A stretch of 56,779 nucleotides of DNA from positions 1 to 56,779 of the forward strand of contig CAMDOF010000030.1 of NCBI GenBank assembly GCA_945903465.1, given 5' to 3'. A program made the position numbers and the translations under genes. Positions within the stretch are counted from its first letter, which is position 1; every line of letters starts with the position of its first letter. Under the pieces are notes generated by a model. That model was not told where the DNA came from and searched no databases. It worked only from the letters and a program-made list of their open reading frames with translations. Shown here piece by piece: positions 9,485 through 17,206 of this stretch. Source of the stretch: Opitutus sp. GAS368. Lineage in GTDB: Bacteria > Verrucomicrobiota > Verrucomicrobiia > Opitutales > Opitutaceae.

Positions 9485-10147
9485 ATGTTCACGGCTATCC
9501 TCATCACTGCGGTTGTGGGCTACCTGCTGGGGGCATTGCCTTTTGGTTTCCTCGTGGCGCGGGCAAAGGGCGTGAATATATTTGAGGTCGGGAGCAAGAA
9601 TCCGGGGGCGACCAACGTGCGTCGCATCCTGGGCCACGGCCCGGGGAATCTCGTCTTGTTTCTCGACGCGGCGAAAGGCGCGCTGGCGGTGGGCTTGGCG
9701 TACGTTCATTGGCAATCAGGTGGGCCGTCTGGCGCGCTATCGTTTGATTATTCGGCGCCACCAGCCGACCTGAGCCGCGCCATCACTGGACTCGTTGCGG
9801 CGATCCTCGGTCATAGCTTCTCGTGCTTCACCGGCTTTCGGGGCGGCAAAAGCGTCGCGACCGCCGGCGGGGCATTTCTGGTGTTATTTCCTCTGGGTAT
9901 GGGCATTGGCCTGGCGGTTTTTGGGATCACTTTGCTCGTCTCTCGCTACGTCTCGCTTGCTTCCATGCTGGCGGCCGCGGCGGTGCCGTTTGCCGCGGTT
10001 TCTTTCAAGCAACCGTCGCCGGTCATTTCCCTTGCCGCGGTGGTGGCGGCGTTTGTCATCTATCGTCATCGTGCGAACCTCGTCCGCATCCGCGCTGGTA
10101 CGGAAAGTAAGGTTGGTCAGAAAAAATCGGCCGCCCCGACTTCATGA
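9485..10147 (+). CDS. plsY: Glycerol-3-phosphate acyltransferase PlsY
   Basis: A 220-residue integral membrane enzyme that moves the acyl group from acyl-phosphate to glycerol 3-phosphate, giving lysophosphatidate for phospholipid synthesis. Family signatures are present in order: YLLGALPFGFLVAR near the N-terminus, GSKNPGATNVRR, and GHSFSCFTGFRGGKSVATAGG. Five or so membrane segments can be seen. Its stop overlaps the start of hom by four bases (ATGA, 10144-10147), so a phospholipid gene is translationally coupled to threonine biosynthesis. The gap to serA is 67 bases. Confidence 0.95.
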   Translation: MFTAILITAVVGYLLGALPFGFLVARAKGVNIFEVGSKNPGATNVRRILGHGPGNLVLFLDAAKGALAVGLAYVHWQSGGPSGALSFDYSAPPADLSRAITGLVAAILGHSFSCFTGFRGGKSVATAGGAFLVLFPLGMGIGLAVFGITLLVSRYVSLASMLAAAAVPFAAVSFKQPSPVISLAAVVAAFVIYRHRANLVRIRAGTESKVGQKKSAAPTS

Positions 10148-11466
10148 GTTCACCTCAAATCCTTAATATCGGTATTTGCGGCTTTGGCACCGTGGGCCAA
10201 GGCGTTTGGAAGCACCTCTCGGCGCACTTGGGCGACCTCGAATCACGCCTCGGGGTGAAGCTCCACCTCGCCCGCGCGTCCGTCCGCGACCTCACGAAAA
10301 AACGCGACGTTAAAATTCCCGCGCGTCTCCTCACCACCGACCCGCTGGCCATCGCGAAGGATCCCTCGATTCACATCGTCTGCGAACTGATCGGTGGGAC
10401 CACCCTGGCACGGCAAGTGACGCTGGCGGCTCTGCGGCGCGGCGCTATCGTCGTCTCCGCCAACAAAGCCCTGATTTGCGAACATGGTCCCGAGATCATT
10501 GCCGCCGCGCAGCAACACGGCGGCCATTTCTTTTTTGAGGCCTCGGTGGCTGGCGGGATTCCCATTATCAAGGTGCTGCGCGAGGGGCTCGTCGCCAACC
10601 GGTTTACGCGGATTTACGGCATCCTCAACGGTACGTGCAATTATATCCTGACGCAGATGGAGGATCGCAACGCGTCGTATGCAGAGGTTCTCGCCGATGC
10701 GAAGCGGCTGGGCTACGCCGAGGCCGATGAGTCTCTCGATGTCGATGGCTGGGATACCGCACACAAGGCGTCGGTGCTCGCCTGGCTCGCCCACGGGGTC
10801 TGGGTTAAAACTGACCAGATGATCGTCGAGGGTATCGCGGGCATCACCCCGGCGGACTTCAAGCATGCGGCGACCCTTGGATATGGCGTTAAACTTCTCG
10901 CGGTGATCTCACGCGATTTTGTCTCCAACGAATTATCGGTTCGCGTCCATCCGACGCTTCTGCCGGAGAGTAATGTGGTCGCTAATGTGAGCGGCGTTTT
11001 TAACGCGGTCTCGGTTACGGGTGATGTGGTGGGTACGACTTTTTACAGCGGTCGCGGTGCCGGTCAGGATGCGACGGCGAGCGCGGTGATCAGTGATATT
11101 GCGGATGCGGCGGCTTTGCTGAAGCACGGCAAGGGCAGTCATTTGCTCGGTGAGGATCAGGGTATCCGGGGGGGGGGCTGCAGGCTCACGCCACCCGAAC
11201 GCATCCGTTCGCGTTATTATCTTCGGCTCACCGTGCAGGACGAACCCGGCGTCCTCGCGCGCATCGCCACGGTCATGGCGAAGCAAAAAGTCAGTATCGC
11301 GAGTGTTCTGCAAACTCCGGCGGAGCAGGCGGGCGCCGCCGCGCTCGTCTTGACGACGCACGAGAGTAACGAACGCGCGATTGGCACAACGTTGCAACAG
11401 CTTCGCGCGCTGGCGGTGGTTCTCGCGGAGCCCGTGCTCCTGCGGATCGGGGACTTTGAACAGTGA
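10144..11466 (+). CDS. hom: Homoserine dehydrogenase
   Basis: A 440-residue NAD(P)-dependent enzyme reducing aspartate semialdehyde to homoserine, the branch to threonine and methionine. The nucleotide-binding motif GICGFGTVGQGVW lies at the N-terminus. The catalytic-domain signature is seen around GILNGTCNYILTQM and the family motif AEADESLDVDGWDTAHK. A C-terminal ACT domain starts at YYLRLTVQDEPGVLARIATVM. A run of ten G at 11168-11177 encodes part of GIRGGGCRL in the linker just before the ACT domain; the frame is intact as given, but a slip there would remove the ACT domain. Followed 93 bases later by lysC. Confidence 0.96.
   Translation: MSSPQILNIGICGFGTVGQGVWKHLSAHLGDLESRLGVKLHLARASVRDLTKKRDVKIPARLLTTDPLAIAKDPSIHIVCELIGGTTLARQVTLAALRRGAIVVSANKALICEHGPEIIAAAQQHGGHFFFEASVAGGIPIIKVLREGLVANRFTRIYGILNGTCNYILTQMEDRNASYAEVLADAKRLGYAEADESLDVDGWDTAHKASVLAWLAHGVWVKTDQMIVEGIAGITPADFKHAATLGYGVKLLAVISRDFVSNELSVRVHPTLLPESNVVANVSGVFNAVSVTGDVVGTTFYSGRGAGQDATASAVISDIADAAALLKHGKGSHLLGEDQGIRGGGCRLTPPERIRSRYYLRLTVQDEPGVLARIATVMAKQKVSIASVLQTPAEQAGAAALVLTTHESNERAIGTTLQQLRALAVVLAEPVLLRIGDFEQ
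11168..11177 (+). repeat. Poly-G tract (10 G) inside hom
   Basis: Ten consecutive G bases lie in the linker between the catalytic and ACT domains of homoserine dehydrogenase. Runs of this length are prone to slippage and to sequencing error. The reading frame is open as given. Confidence 0.85.
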
Positions 11467-11559
11467 AGCCGGCGCGCGCTTGGCCAGCTGACTACCGGTT
11501 GGTCGCGCGTTTCGCTTCCTGCCGGCCCCGTCTTTGGCATTTAATTTAAACTGATCTCC

Positions 11560-12774
11560 ATGGCTCGAATCGTTCAAAAATATGGCGGCACCTCGGTGGG
11601 TGACGTCGACCGAATCAAAAATGTCGCTGCCCGCATCAAGGCAATCCGCGACCAGGGCAACGAACTCGTTGTCGTGGTTTCCGCTCGTGCCGGCGTGACC
11701 AATGAGCTCATTGCTCGAGCCAAGGCGCTCTGCGCGATCCCCAGCGAGCGCGAGATGGACCAACTCCTCTCCATTGGCGAACAAGAGACGATCGCGCTCA
11801 CCGCGATGGCGCTCCACGGGATCGGGGTGGACGCGGTAAGCTACACCGGGGCGCAGGCCGGTATCTCGACCGACAAGGTTTACACCAAAGCCAAGATCAA
11901 AACCATCAACGCCAAGCCGCTGATTAACGATCTCAAGGCGGGCCGGGTCATCATCGTCGCGGGGTTTCAAGGAATCGACGATGAAGGTCAGACCACCACG
12001 CTTGGTCGGGGCGGTTCCGATCTCACGGCCATCGCCCTCGCGGCGGCCATCAAGGCGGATAAATGTGAGATCTACACGGATGTGGATGGGGTCTACACCG
12101 CTGACCCGCGCGTGGTGAAATATGCCCGCAAGCTCTCAGAAATCAGCTACGATGAGATGCTTGAGCTCGCCTCCCTTGGCAGCAAGGTCATGCAGTCTCG
12201 CTCGGTGGAGTTTGCCGCCAAGTATAATGTCGTTTTCGAAGTTCGCTCCTCTTTTAACAATAACCCAGGAACCATCGTGAAACAGGAAGTTGCCTATATG
12301 GAAAAAGTGCTGGTCCGCGGCGTCGCCGTCGACAAGGACCAGGCCAAGGTTGTCGTCAGTAACATTCCGGATAAGCCCGGCTCGGCGGCCAAGGTCTTCA
12401 AGGCCCTCGCCAATGCCCACATTAACGTCGACATGATCGTGCAAAATGTCGGTCGGGCGGGCGTCGCGACCCTGACGTTTACCGTGCCTCTTTCTGAAAA
12501 GGAGAAAGCGGTTAAAGCGATCGAGATCGTCTTGCAGGAAGTGGGCGGGGAGGTCTCGCTCGATGAGAATATCGCGAAGATATCCGTGGTCGGTGTGGGT
12601 ATGAAGACGCACAGCGGGGTCGCGGCGACGCTCTTCGAGGCGCTCGCGGGGGCCAACATCAACCTTGAGTTGATCAGCACTTCAGAGATTAAAATTTCTG
12701 TCGTGATCGCGAAGGAAAAGGCGGAAGTGGCCGCGCGCGTCGCGCATGCGGCGTTTGGCTTGGATAAGTTGTAA
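11560..12774 (+). CDS. lysC: Aspartate kinase (monofunctional, beta-type with two ACT domains)
   Basis: A 404-residue enzyme phosphorylating aspartate, the committed step for lysine, threonine and methionine. The N-terminus has the signature KYGGTSVGD, followed by VVVVSARAGVTNELI and the nucleotide-binding TTLGRGGSDLTAIALAAA with EIYTDVDGVYTADPR. Two ACT domains occupy the C-terminal third (NIPDKPGSAAKVFKAL and VGVGMKTHSGVAATLFEAL), the usual site of feedback control. Length is normal. It sits between hom and thrC; the gaps of 93 and 84 bases could hold their own promoters, though none is clear. No Shine-Dalgarno sequence precedes the ATG. Confidence 0.97.
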   Translation: MARIVQKYGGTSVGDVDRIKNVAARIKAIRDQGNELVVVVSARAGVTNELIARAKALCAIPSEREMDQLLSIGEQETIALTAMALHGIGVDAVSYTGAQAGISTDKVYTKAKIKTINAKPLINDLKAGRVIIVAGFQGIDDEGQTTTLGRGGSDLTAIALAAAIKADKCEIYTDVDGVYTADPRVVKYARKLSEISYDEMLELASLGSKVMQSRSVEFAAKYNVVFEVRSSFNNNPGTIVKQEVAYMEKVLVRGVAVDKDQAKVVVSNIPDKPGSAAKVFKALANAHINVDMIVQNVGRAGVATLTFTVPLSEKEKAVKAIEIVLQEVGGEVSLDENIAKISVVGVGMKTHSGVAATLFEALAGANINLELISTSEIKISVVIAKEKAEVAARVAHAAFGLDKL

Positions 12775-12858
12775 TTAGAAGCCGCGTACTTTGGGGTTGG
12801 CCTCAGGGCACGCTCCTGGTCTTCGGGCGATCACCAACCCGCGATCCCTTCATTCCTG

Positions 12859-14220
12859 ATGAAATACGTTTCCACCCGTGGGCAGACCCCGGCTCTTGGT
12901 TTCTCCGATGCCGTTGCGACCGGCTTGGCGCCGGATGGGGGGCTTTTTTTGCCGGAGTCGTTACCTGACTTCTCGGCCAAGCTCGCGGGCTTCGAGCAGC
13001 TTGGTTATGCGGAACTATGTTACGAATTCCTGCGCGTCTTCGCGACCGATATTCCAGCGGATACCCTGCGGGCCCTGATTGCGCAGAGCTATACCCAGTT
13101 TGCCGATCCCGCGATCGCGCCGCTCAAGCCGCTCGCGAAAAATCTCTACGTCCTTGAGCTCTTCCACGGGCCCACGCTCGCTTTCAAGGATTTCGCGCTG
13201 CAATTACTGGGAAACCTTTACGCGCACCAATGCCGGGTCCGGCGCGAGACCATCAATGTCCTCGGGGCCACCTCCGGCGACACCGGTGCCGCCGCGATTC
13301 ACGGTTTGCTCGGTAAGCCGGGCACCGCCATTTTCATTCTCTATCCCGATGGTCGCGTGTCTCCGCTGCAGGAGCGACAGATGACCTGCACCGGAGCCCC
13401 CAACGTTTTCGCCCTGGCGATCGAGGGTACGTTTGATGACGCGCAGACGGCGCTCAAGGAGGTTTTCGCTGATCAGGAATTCCGGCGGCGCCAACGGCTC
13501 TCGGCGGTCAATTCGATCAACCTCGCGCGGATTTTGGCCCAGTGTGTTTATTACCTCTACGCCTGGCTAAAGCTGCCGGCGAGCGAGCGCGGGAACGTCG
13601 AGTTTGTCGTCCCGACGGGAAACTTTGGCAACGTTCTGGCGGGTTGGCTGCTCCAGAAAATGGGCGTGCCGATCCGCGGCTTTCAGGTCGCGACCAATCA
13701 GAATGATATTTTGCACCGTCTTTTTACGACGGGTGAGTATCGGGTGGGCGCCGTGCAACCGAGCCTCGCGCCGTCGATGGATATTCAGGTCGCCTCAAAT
13801 TTCGAGCGGTTCATCTATTTCGCGGCGGGGCGCGATCCCGCGAAGGTGCGGGCCGTGATGGCGACTTTCAAGCAGACGGGCGCCTACCGGTTCGAGGGTT
13901 TTGATCCCGATATTTTTTCCGCCACCCGCACGACCGACGAGGAAATCGCGAGCATTATCGCGCGGGTGTATCGTGATTTTGGATATATCACCGATCCGCA
14001 CACCGCGTGTGGGTTTAAAGCGTTGCGGTCCGATCGCGTGAACGTGGTCTTGGCGACGGCCAGCCCGGCGAAATTCCCCGAGACGATCAAGCAGGTGATT
14101 GGCCTTGAGCCGACGGATCCGAGCTTGGAAATGCTTAAGACCAAGCCGATCGTAAAGCATCGGTTGTCGGCGACGCCCGAGGCGATCCGCGCCTTCATCG
14201 ACGCGCGGGCGGTGAGCTAG
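12859..14220 (+). CDS. thrC: Threonine synthase
   Basis: A 453-residue PLP enzyme converting O-phosphohomoserine to threonine. The N-terminal motif YVSTRGQTPALGFSDAVATGLAPDGG is characteristic. The PLP lysine is K110 in GPTLAFKDFALQ, and the phosphate-binding loop is ATSGDTGAAA. Length fits the class with the longer N-terminal arm, as in E. coli. It ends the hom-lysC-thrC run; only homoserine kinase (thrB) is missing from the local pathway. Directly downstream the sequence turns into decayed insertion elements. Confidence 0.96.
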   Translation: MKYVSTRGQTPALGFSDAVATGLAPDGGLFLPESLPDFSAKLAGFEQLGYAELCYEFLRVFATDIPADTLRALIAQSYTQFADPAIAPLKPLAKNLYVLELFHGPTLAFKDFALQLLGNLYAHQCRVRRETINVLGATSGDTGAAAIHGLLGKPGTAIFILYPDGRVSPLQERQMTCTGAPNVFALAIEGTFDDAQTALKEVFADQEFRRRQRLSAVNSINLARILAQCVYYLYAWLKLPASERGNVEFVVPTGNFGNVLAGWLLQKMGVPIRGFQVATNQNDILHRLFTTGEYRVGAVQPSLAPSMDIQVASNFERFIYFAAGRDPAKVRAVMATFKQTGAYRFEGFDPDIFSATRTTDEEIASIIARVYRDFGYITDPHTACGFKALRSDRVNVVLATASPAKFPETIKQVIGLEPTDPSLEMLKTKPIVKHRLSATPEAIRAFIDARAVS

Positions 14221-14478
14221 GGCCGGGTCGCTAAACGAGATTTTAGGCGAAAGGGTTTTGCCCGACGCCCGCGCCCCGTCGTGATGGCTCCGCCCGCGCC
14301 CCGGCACTCCGTCTCGCGCCGAACCGGCACGGCGGGATCGGCGGTCAGCCGCACGTTTGCCGTAAATCCCCCCGGCCCGGGGGCAGACGATTTCCTCCTC
14401 GCGGCGATTGCGCTTCGAAACCGCGGGCGCTTCGTCCTGCCAGCCGGCGATGGGCCGCACGTCGATGCTGGCGACAAT

Positions 14479-14519
14479 CCGGCCCCATTTGGCCCCATCA
14501 TGGCGCCAAATGGGGCCGG
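14479..14519. repeat. 15-bp perfect inverted repeat
   Basis: Arms 14479-14493 (CCGGCCCCATTTGGC) and 14505-14519 are perfect reverse complements around an 11-base loop. They fall inside the IS256-type remnant, where they encode part of FGAMMGPNGAG. No T-run follows, so it is not an evident intrinsic terminator. It could have arisen after the transposase decayed. Confidence 0.7.
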
Positions 14520-14751
14520 CATCGCGGAGGTCGCAATCCCTTTGAAGTAAAGCGCGGGAAGCAGGTTTTCCAAACTTGGGACCCGCCGCAGGTCGGGCGG
14601 CGGGATGCGGCTGATGCCGCGCTCGCCGTCGCGACGGTCATCGACCCGCGGGGTTCGCACCTCGATCGCTCCGAGCCCGGTTGGCAGATTCCGGATCGCG
14701 CGGTGGGCGGGGCGCACCAATAAATGGTGGCCGGCTTGGGCCTGCGCGGCG

Positions 14752-14962
14752 AGGGCGCTCAACTATTTCGACCCAGCGCTGTTCAGTTAAACTGATCCAC
14801 CGTTGATTTGCTTCCTTTTCCAAGGAGTTCCGGTTTTTTCCACGTATTCAAACGAGGAAAGAGCGTTCATGCGCATGAACGAGGGTCAATTACCTGAGCA
14901 GCTTTTTTGGAGGTGGGTCAATTTATGTGAGCAGAAGTGGATCAGTTTAAGTGAGCGCCATC
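14752..14962. mobile_element. Miniature element with IS21-like multiple terminal repeats
   Basis: Both ends carry tandem 24-bp units in opposite orientation. The left end has two units at 14752-14775 and 14776-14799, read on the minus strand. The right end has units at 14914-14937 and 14938-14961, plus a weaker third near 14882-14904, read on the plus strand. The inner left and outer right units share TGGATCAGTTTAA-TGA, and both outer edges end in TGAGCGCC. Multiple end repeats of this kind are known from the IS21 family. The roughly 110 bases between contain no transposase, so this is an internally deleted or non-autonomous copy. It interrupts the IS256 remnant. An 18-bp palindrome lies at 14864-14881. 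Confidence 0.6.
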
Positions 14963-15214
14963 GGGCCGGGGCCTGCTCGGCGTAGTGGGTCGGTAGATAC
15001 CCTTCAACGGCGGCCTCCCAGGCCGGGACCGGCCGCCGGCGCGCGCCGGCATGCAGCGTGCGCTGCAAATCGGATGGGCGGATTACCGTTGTGAAACGAT
15101 TCTCCTCTGGAGGATTTCCGTGGGCGGGTTGTGCTGAGGACTTTTTTCTTGGTTTTTTGAGCACACCAAGGTTCCCCGCCCAACCCGGCATCCCCAAAGT
15201 TTGGCCATTTCTCT
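14963..15214. other. Non-coding stretch after the mobile remnants
   Basis: The part up to about 15110 still holds the N-terminal relic of the IS256-type transposase. The rest, before the oxidoreductase stop codon at 15215, has no supported gene. Short T-runs at 15143-15159 (CTTTTTTCTTGGTTTTTTG) are not preceded by a stable stem on either strand. Confidence 0.4.
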
Positions 15215-16357
15215 TCAGGTCGAGGCGACCACGCTCTGGGTTCGGTGGGATTCGAGGGCCGCGCGCCACCATTTGTGACTGGCGACAGCCTCGTCAGGCG
15301 TGGCACAGCCGAAGCGGTCCCCCAGTTGGCCTGCCCGTTCGGCGATGTAGGCGGCCCACATCTGTTGAAGAATATCGGGGAATCCGGGCTCAAAAATAGC
15401 GCCGGTGATCGTCGGGAAGATTGTGGCAAAGCCGAGATCGCTCCGCTCCCAGACCTGCTCTTTGTCGCGGCGATAGGTCCAAAGTGTTTTGGGCTCTTTC
15501 GTGGAGAAACGCGCGCCACGATCGGTCCCGATAATTTCCAAGTACCACGTGTTCATCTCCGTGGGAGCCATTCGCTTCAGCTCAATGGTCATCGGGATCG
15601 TGTAGTCGCCGATGGGCGTGTTGGTGTGGATGATCGCGTTGTCCCAAGTGTCGCACGCGGCGGTCCCGCCCTTGCCGTCGGGGCGCTGGGTAATGACTTT
15701 TTGGAGCTGGGCGTAGAGTGAGGCCGGGCGCCAGCCGAGGCGGAGCGGCACGTGCGCGACGTGGAGGCCGAGATCTCCCATCACGCCAATTTCTCCGCAA
15801 AATTTATTTTGCCGTTTCCAGTTGATCGGCTTGGAGGGATCGAGATCGCTGGAGTGGTGGAAGCCGGCGCGAATTTCGAGCAAGCGGCCCAGCGCCCCAC
15901 AGCGGGCGAGTTGGAAGACGCGCTGAACTCCTGGAAAAAATGGAAATTCGGATGAGACGCGCACAAAGCGTCCGAGCTTAGCGGCTTCATCGCGGACGCG
16001 GCGGGCCGACTCGAGGTCGATACCGAAAGGTTTCTCGGCGAACAGATCCTTACCGGCGCGCAAGACATCGAGGTAAATACTTTCGTGCAAGTGGTGCGGA
16101 ACGGCGGCGTAGACGACGTCGATCCCGGGGTTTGCCAGAAACTCGTGATGGTTGTTGGAGAGCAGGCGGACGGTGGGAACCTGTTTGAACCAATCCAGGC
16201 GGGATTGATCGAGCTCGCATACGGCGGTGAGTTCGGCTCGCACCGGAAAATCCACGAGCGCGAACCAGCGGGCGAGGGCGGAGGCGCACTCGCGGCCCAT
16301 CAGCCCTCCTCCAATGATACCGATGCGGACGGGCGCTGTCGTTTGGGTGCGGTTCAT
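15215..16357 (-). CDS. Gfo/Idh/MocA family oxidoreductase
   Basis: A 380-residue NAD(P)-dependent sugar or polyol oxidoreductase. The Rossmann motif VRIGIIGGGLMGRECASAL is at the N-terminus and the family motif AEKPFGIDLESARR follows. The later GEIGVMGDLGLHVAHV segment carries the catalytic Asp/His pattern of the GFO_IDH_MocA C-terminal domain. No signal peptide is present, so it acts in the cytoplasm. Its start overlaps the aldolase stop by four bases (16354-16357), so it is the last gene of a DeoR-aldolase-oxidoreductase operon. The substrate is unknown; a sugar or inositol-like compound is inferred from family and neighbours. Confidence 0.9.
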   Translation of the reverse strand: MNRTQTTAPVRIGIIGGGLMGRECASALARWFALVDFPVRAELTAVCELDQSRLDWFKQVPTVRLLSNNHHEFLANPGIDVVYAAVPHHLHESIYLDVLRAGKDLFAEKPFGIDLESARRVRDEAAKLGRFVRVSSEFPFFPGVQRVFQLARCGALGRLLEIRAGFHHSSDLDPSKPINWKRQNKFCGEIGVMGDLGLHVAHVPLRLGWRPASLYAQLQKVITQRPDGKGGTAACDTWDNAIIHTNTPIGDYTIPMTIELKRMAPTEMNTWYLEIIGTDRGARFSTKEPKTLWTYRRDKEQVWERSDLGFATIFPTITGAIFEPGFPDILQQMWAAYIAERAGQLGDRFGCATPDEAVASHKWWRAALESHRTQSVVAST

Positions 16358-17196
16358 GAGAGAGCGGGGAGATAGCGTTGCAGGGCCACGAGCGGATCGA
16401 CGCGGTCGTGTACGACGGCCATAAGCGCCCGGGTGATGGCGGCCGGTTGGGGATGTTGAATAATGTTGCGACCGTAAACGATGCCGGCCGCGCCTTGAGC
16501 GATCAGGGCATCGGTACGTTGGAGGATTTCTCGCTCGGTCGTCTTGCCGCCGCCGCGGACGAGCACGGGCACGCCGCTCGCAATTTCGACGACTCGGTGA
16601 TAAACTGAGACATCGTCGGTCGGATCGGCCTTAATAATATCGGCCCCGAGCTCGACCGCTTGCCGGACCAACGGAATGATTTTTTGGGGATCGCCATCGA
16701 CCATGTAACCGCCGGCGGTGGCGTTGGCCTTGAAGACGAGGGGCTCGATCATCAGGGGTACGCCGTAGTGATCGCACGCGGGTTTTAGTCGCAGGATATT
16801 TTGCACGCATTGGTCCCCGACCTCAGGCTGGTCCGGGATGCGAAACAGATTAACGACGACACAAGTCGCATCGAGCCGGACGGCCTGGAGGACGGCGTCC
16901 TCAATGATGCGGGAGTACAGGGTGCGTGGCAACTGGTTGCCGTACACGTTGGCGACGTCGGTTCGAAGGACGAGGGCGGGCTTGCCGCGCTGGGGCAAGT
17001 TTTGCAGGTGGCGGGCCTGGCCGATCGTCAATTGGATCGCATCAGGCGCGGCTTCAACCAGAGTGGTGATGGTCTGCGGCATGTTCTCAATGCCAGTGAG
17101 AAAGGAGGCTTCGTTAAAAAAACCATGATCGATGGCGACGTCGAAGCAACGGCCGGTCTTCGGGTTGAAGAGTCGATGGAGGCGGGCGATTTTCAT
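16354..17196 (-). CDS. Class I aldolase of the DhnA/LsrF/FbaB type
   Basis: A 280-residue TIM-barrel aldolase of the DeoC/LacD/FbaB superfamily. The N-terminal pattern RCFDVAIDHGFF is typical for this group, and a Schiff-base lysine is expected at K189 in GADIIKADPTDD. The barrel end VPVLVRGGGK and AAGIVYGRNI forms the phosphate-binding sites, so the substrate is probably a sugar phosphate. It starts ten bases after the DeoR gene and overlaps the oxidoreductase. No sugar kinase is nearby, so the phosphorylated substrate must come from elsewhere. Exact substrate is unknown. Confidence 0.85.
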   Translation of the reverse strand: MKIARLHRLFNPKTGRCFDVAIDHGFFNEASFLTGIENMPQTITTLVEAAPDAIQLTIGQARHLQNLPQRGKPALVLRTDVANVYGNQLPRTLYSRIIEDAVLQAVRLDATCVVVNLFRIPDQPEVGDQCVQNILRLKPACDHYGVPLMIEPLVFKANATAGGYMVDGDPQKIIPLVRQAVELGADIIKADPTDDVSVYHRVVEIASGVPVLVRGGGKTTEREILQRTDALIAQGAAGIVYGRNIIQHPQPAAITRALMAVVHDRVDPLVALQRYLPALS

Positions 17197-17206
17197 AGGG
17201 TTTTCT

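Larger units (their letters stand above)
14225..15110 (-). pseudogene. Degenerate IS256-family (mutator-type) transposase, split by a nested element
   Basis: Minus-strand peptides line up with IS256-type transposases across several frames. An N-terminal part (LHAGARRRPVPAWEAAVEGYL, ending near 14964) precedes the interrupting element at 14752-14962. Downstream come LPTGLGAIEVRTPRVDDRR, then PPDLRRVPSLENLLPALYFKGIA and GPNGAGLSPAST, then in a shifted frame AGWQDEAPAVSKRN and finally GGFTANVRLTADPAVPVR. The order and spacing match the family (RTPRVRDR, LP-Y-RR-KSLEELLP-LY-KG, AGWQDE). Stops and frameshifts make it non-functional, and the DDE-domain C-terminus is missing. The limits are approximate. 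It lies between thrC and the oxidoreductase operon. Confidence 0.65.

Noticed and set aside
10933..11970. Minus-strand frame of 345 codons across hom and lysC
   Set aside because: Spans two real genes on the other strand; no recognisable domain.
14217..14762. Intact 181-residue minus-strand gene
   Set aside because: Only its first half matches an IS256 transposase; the rest is out of frame with the homologous sequence, so it is a pseudogene rather than a new gene.
15143..15159. T-runs as an intrinsic terminator
   Set aside because: No stable stem precedes the runs on either strand.
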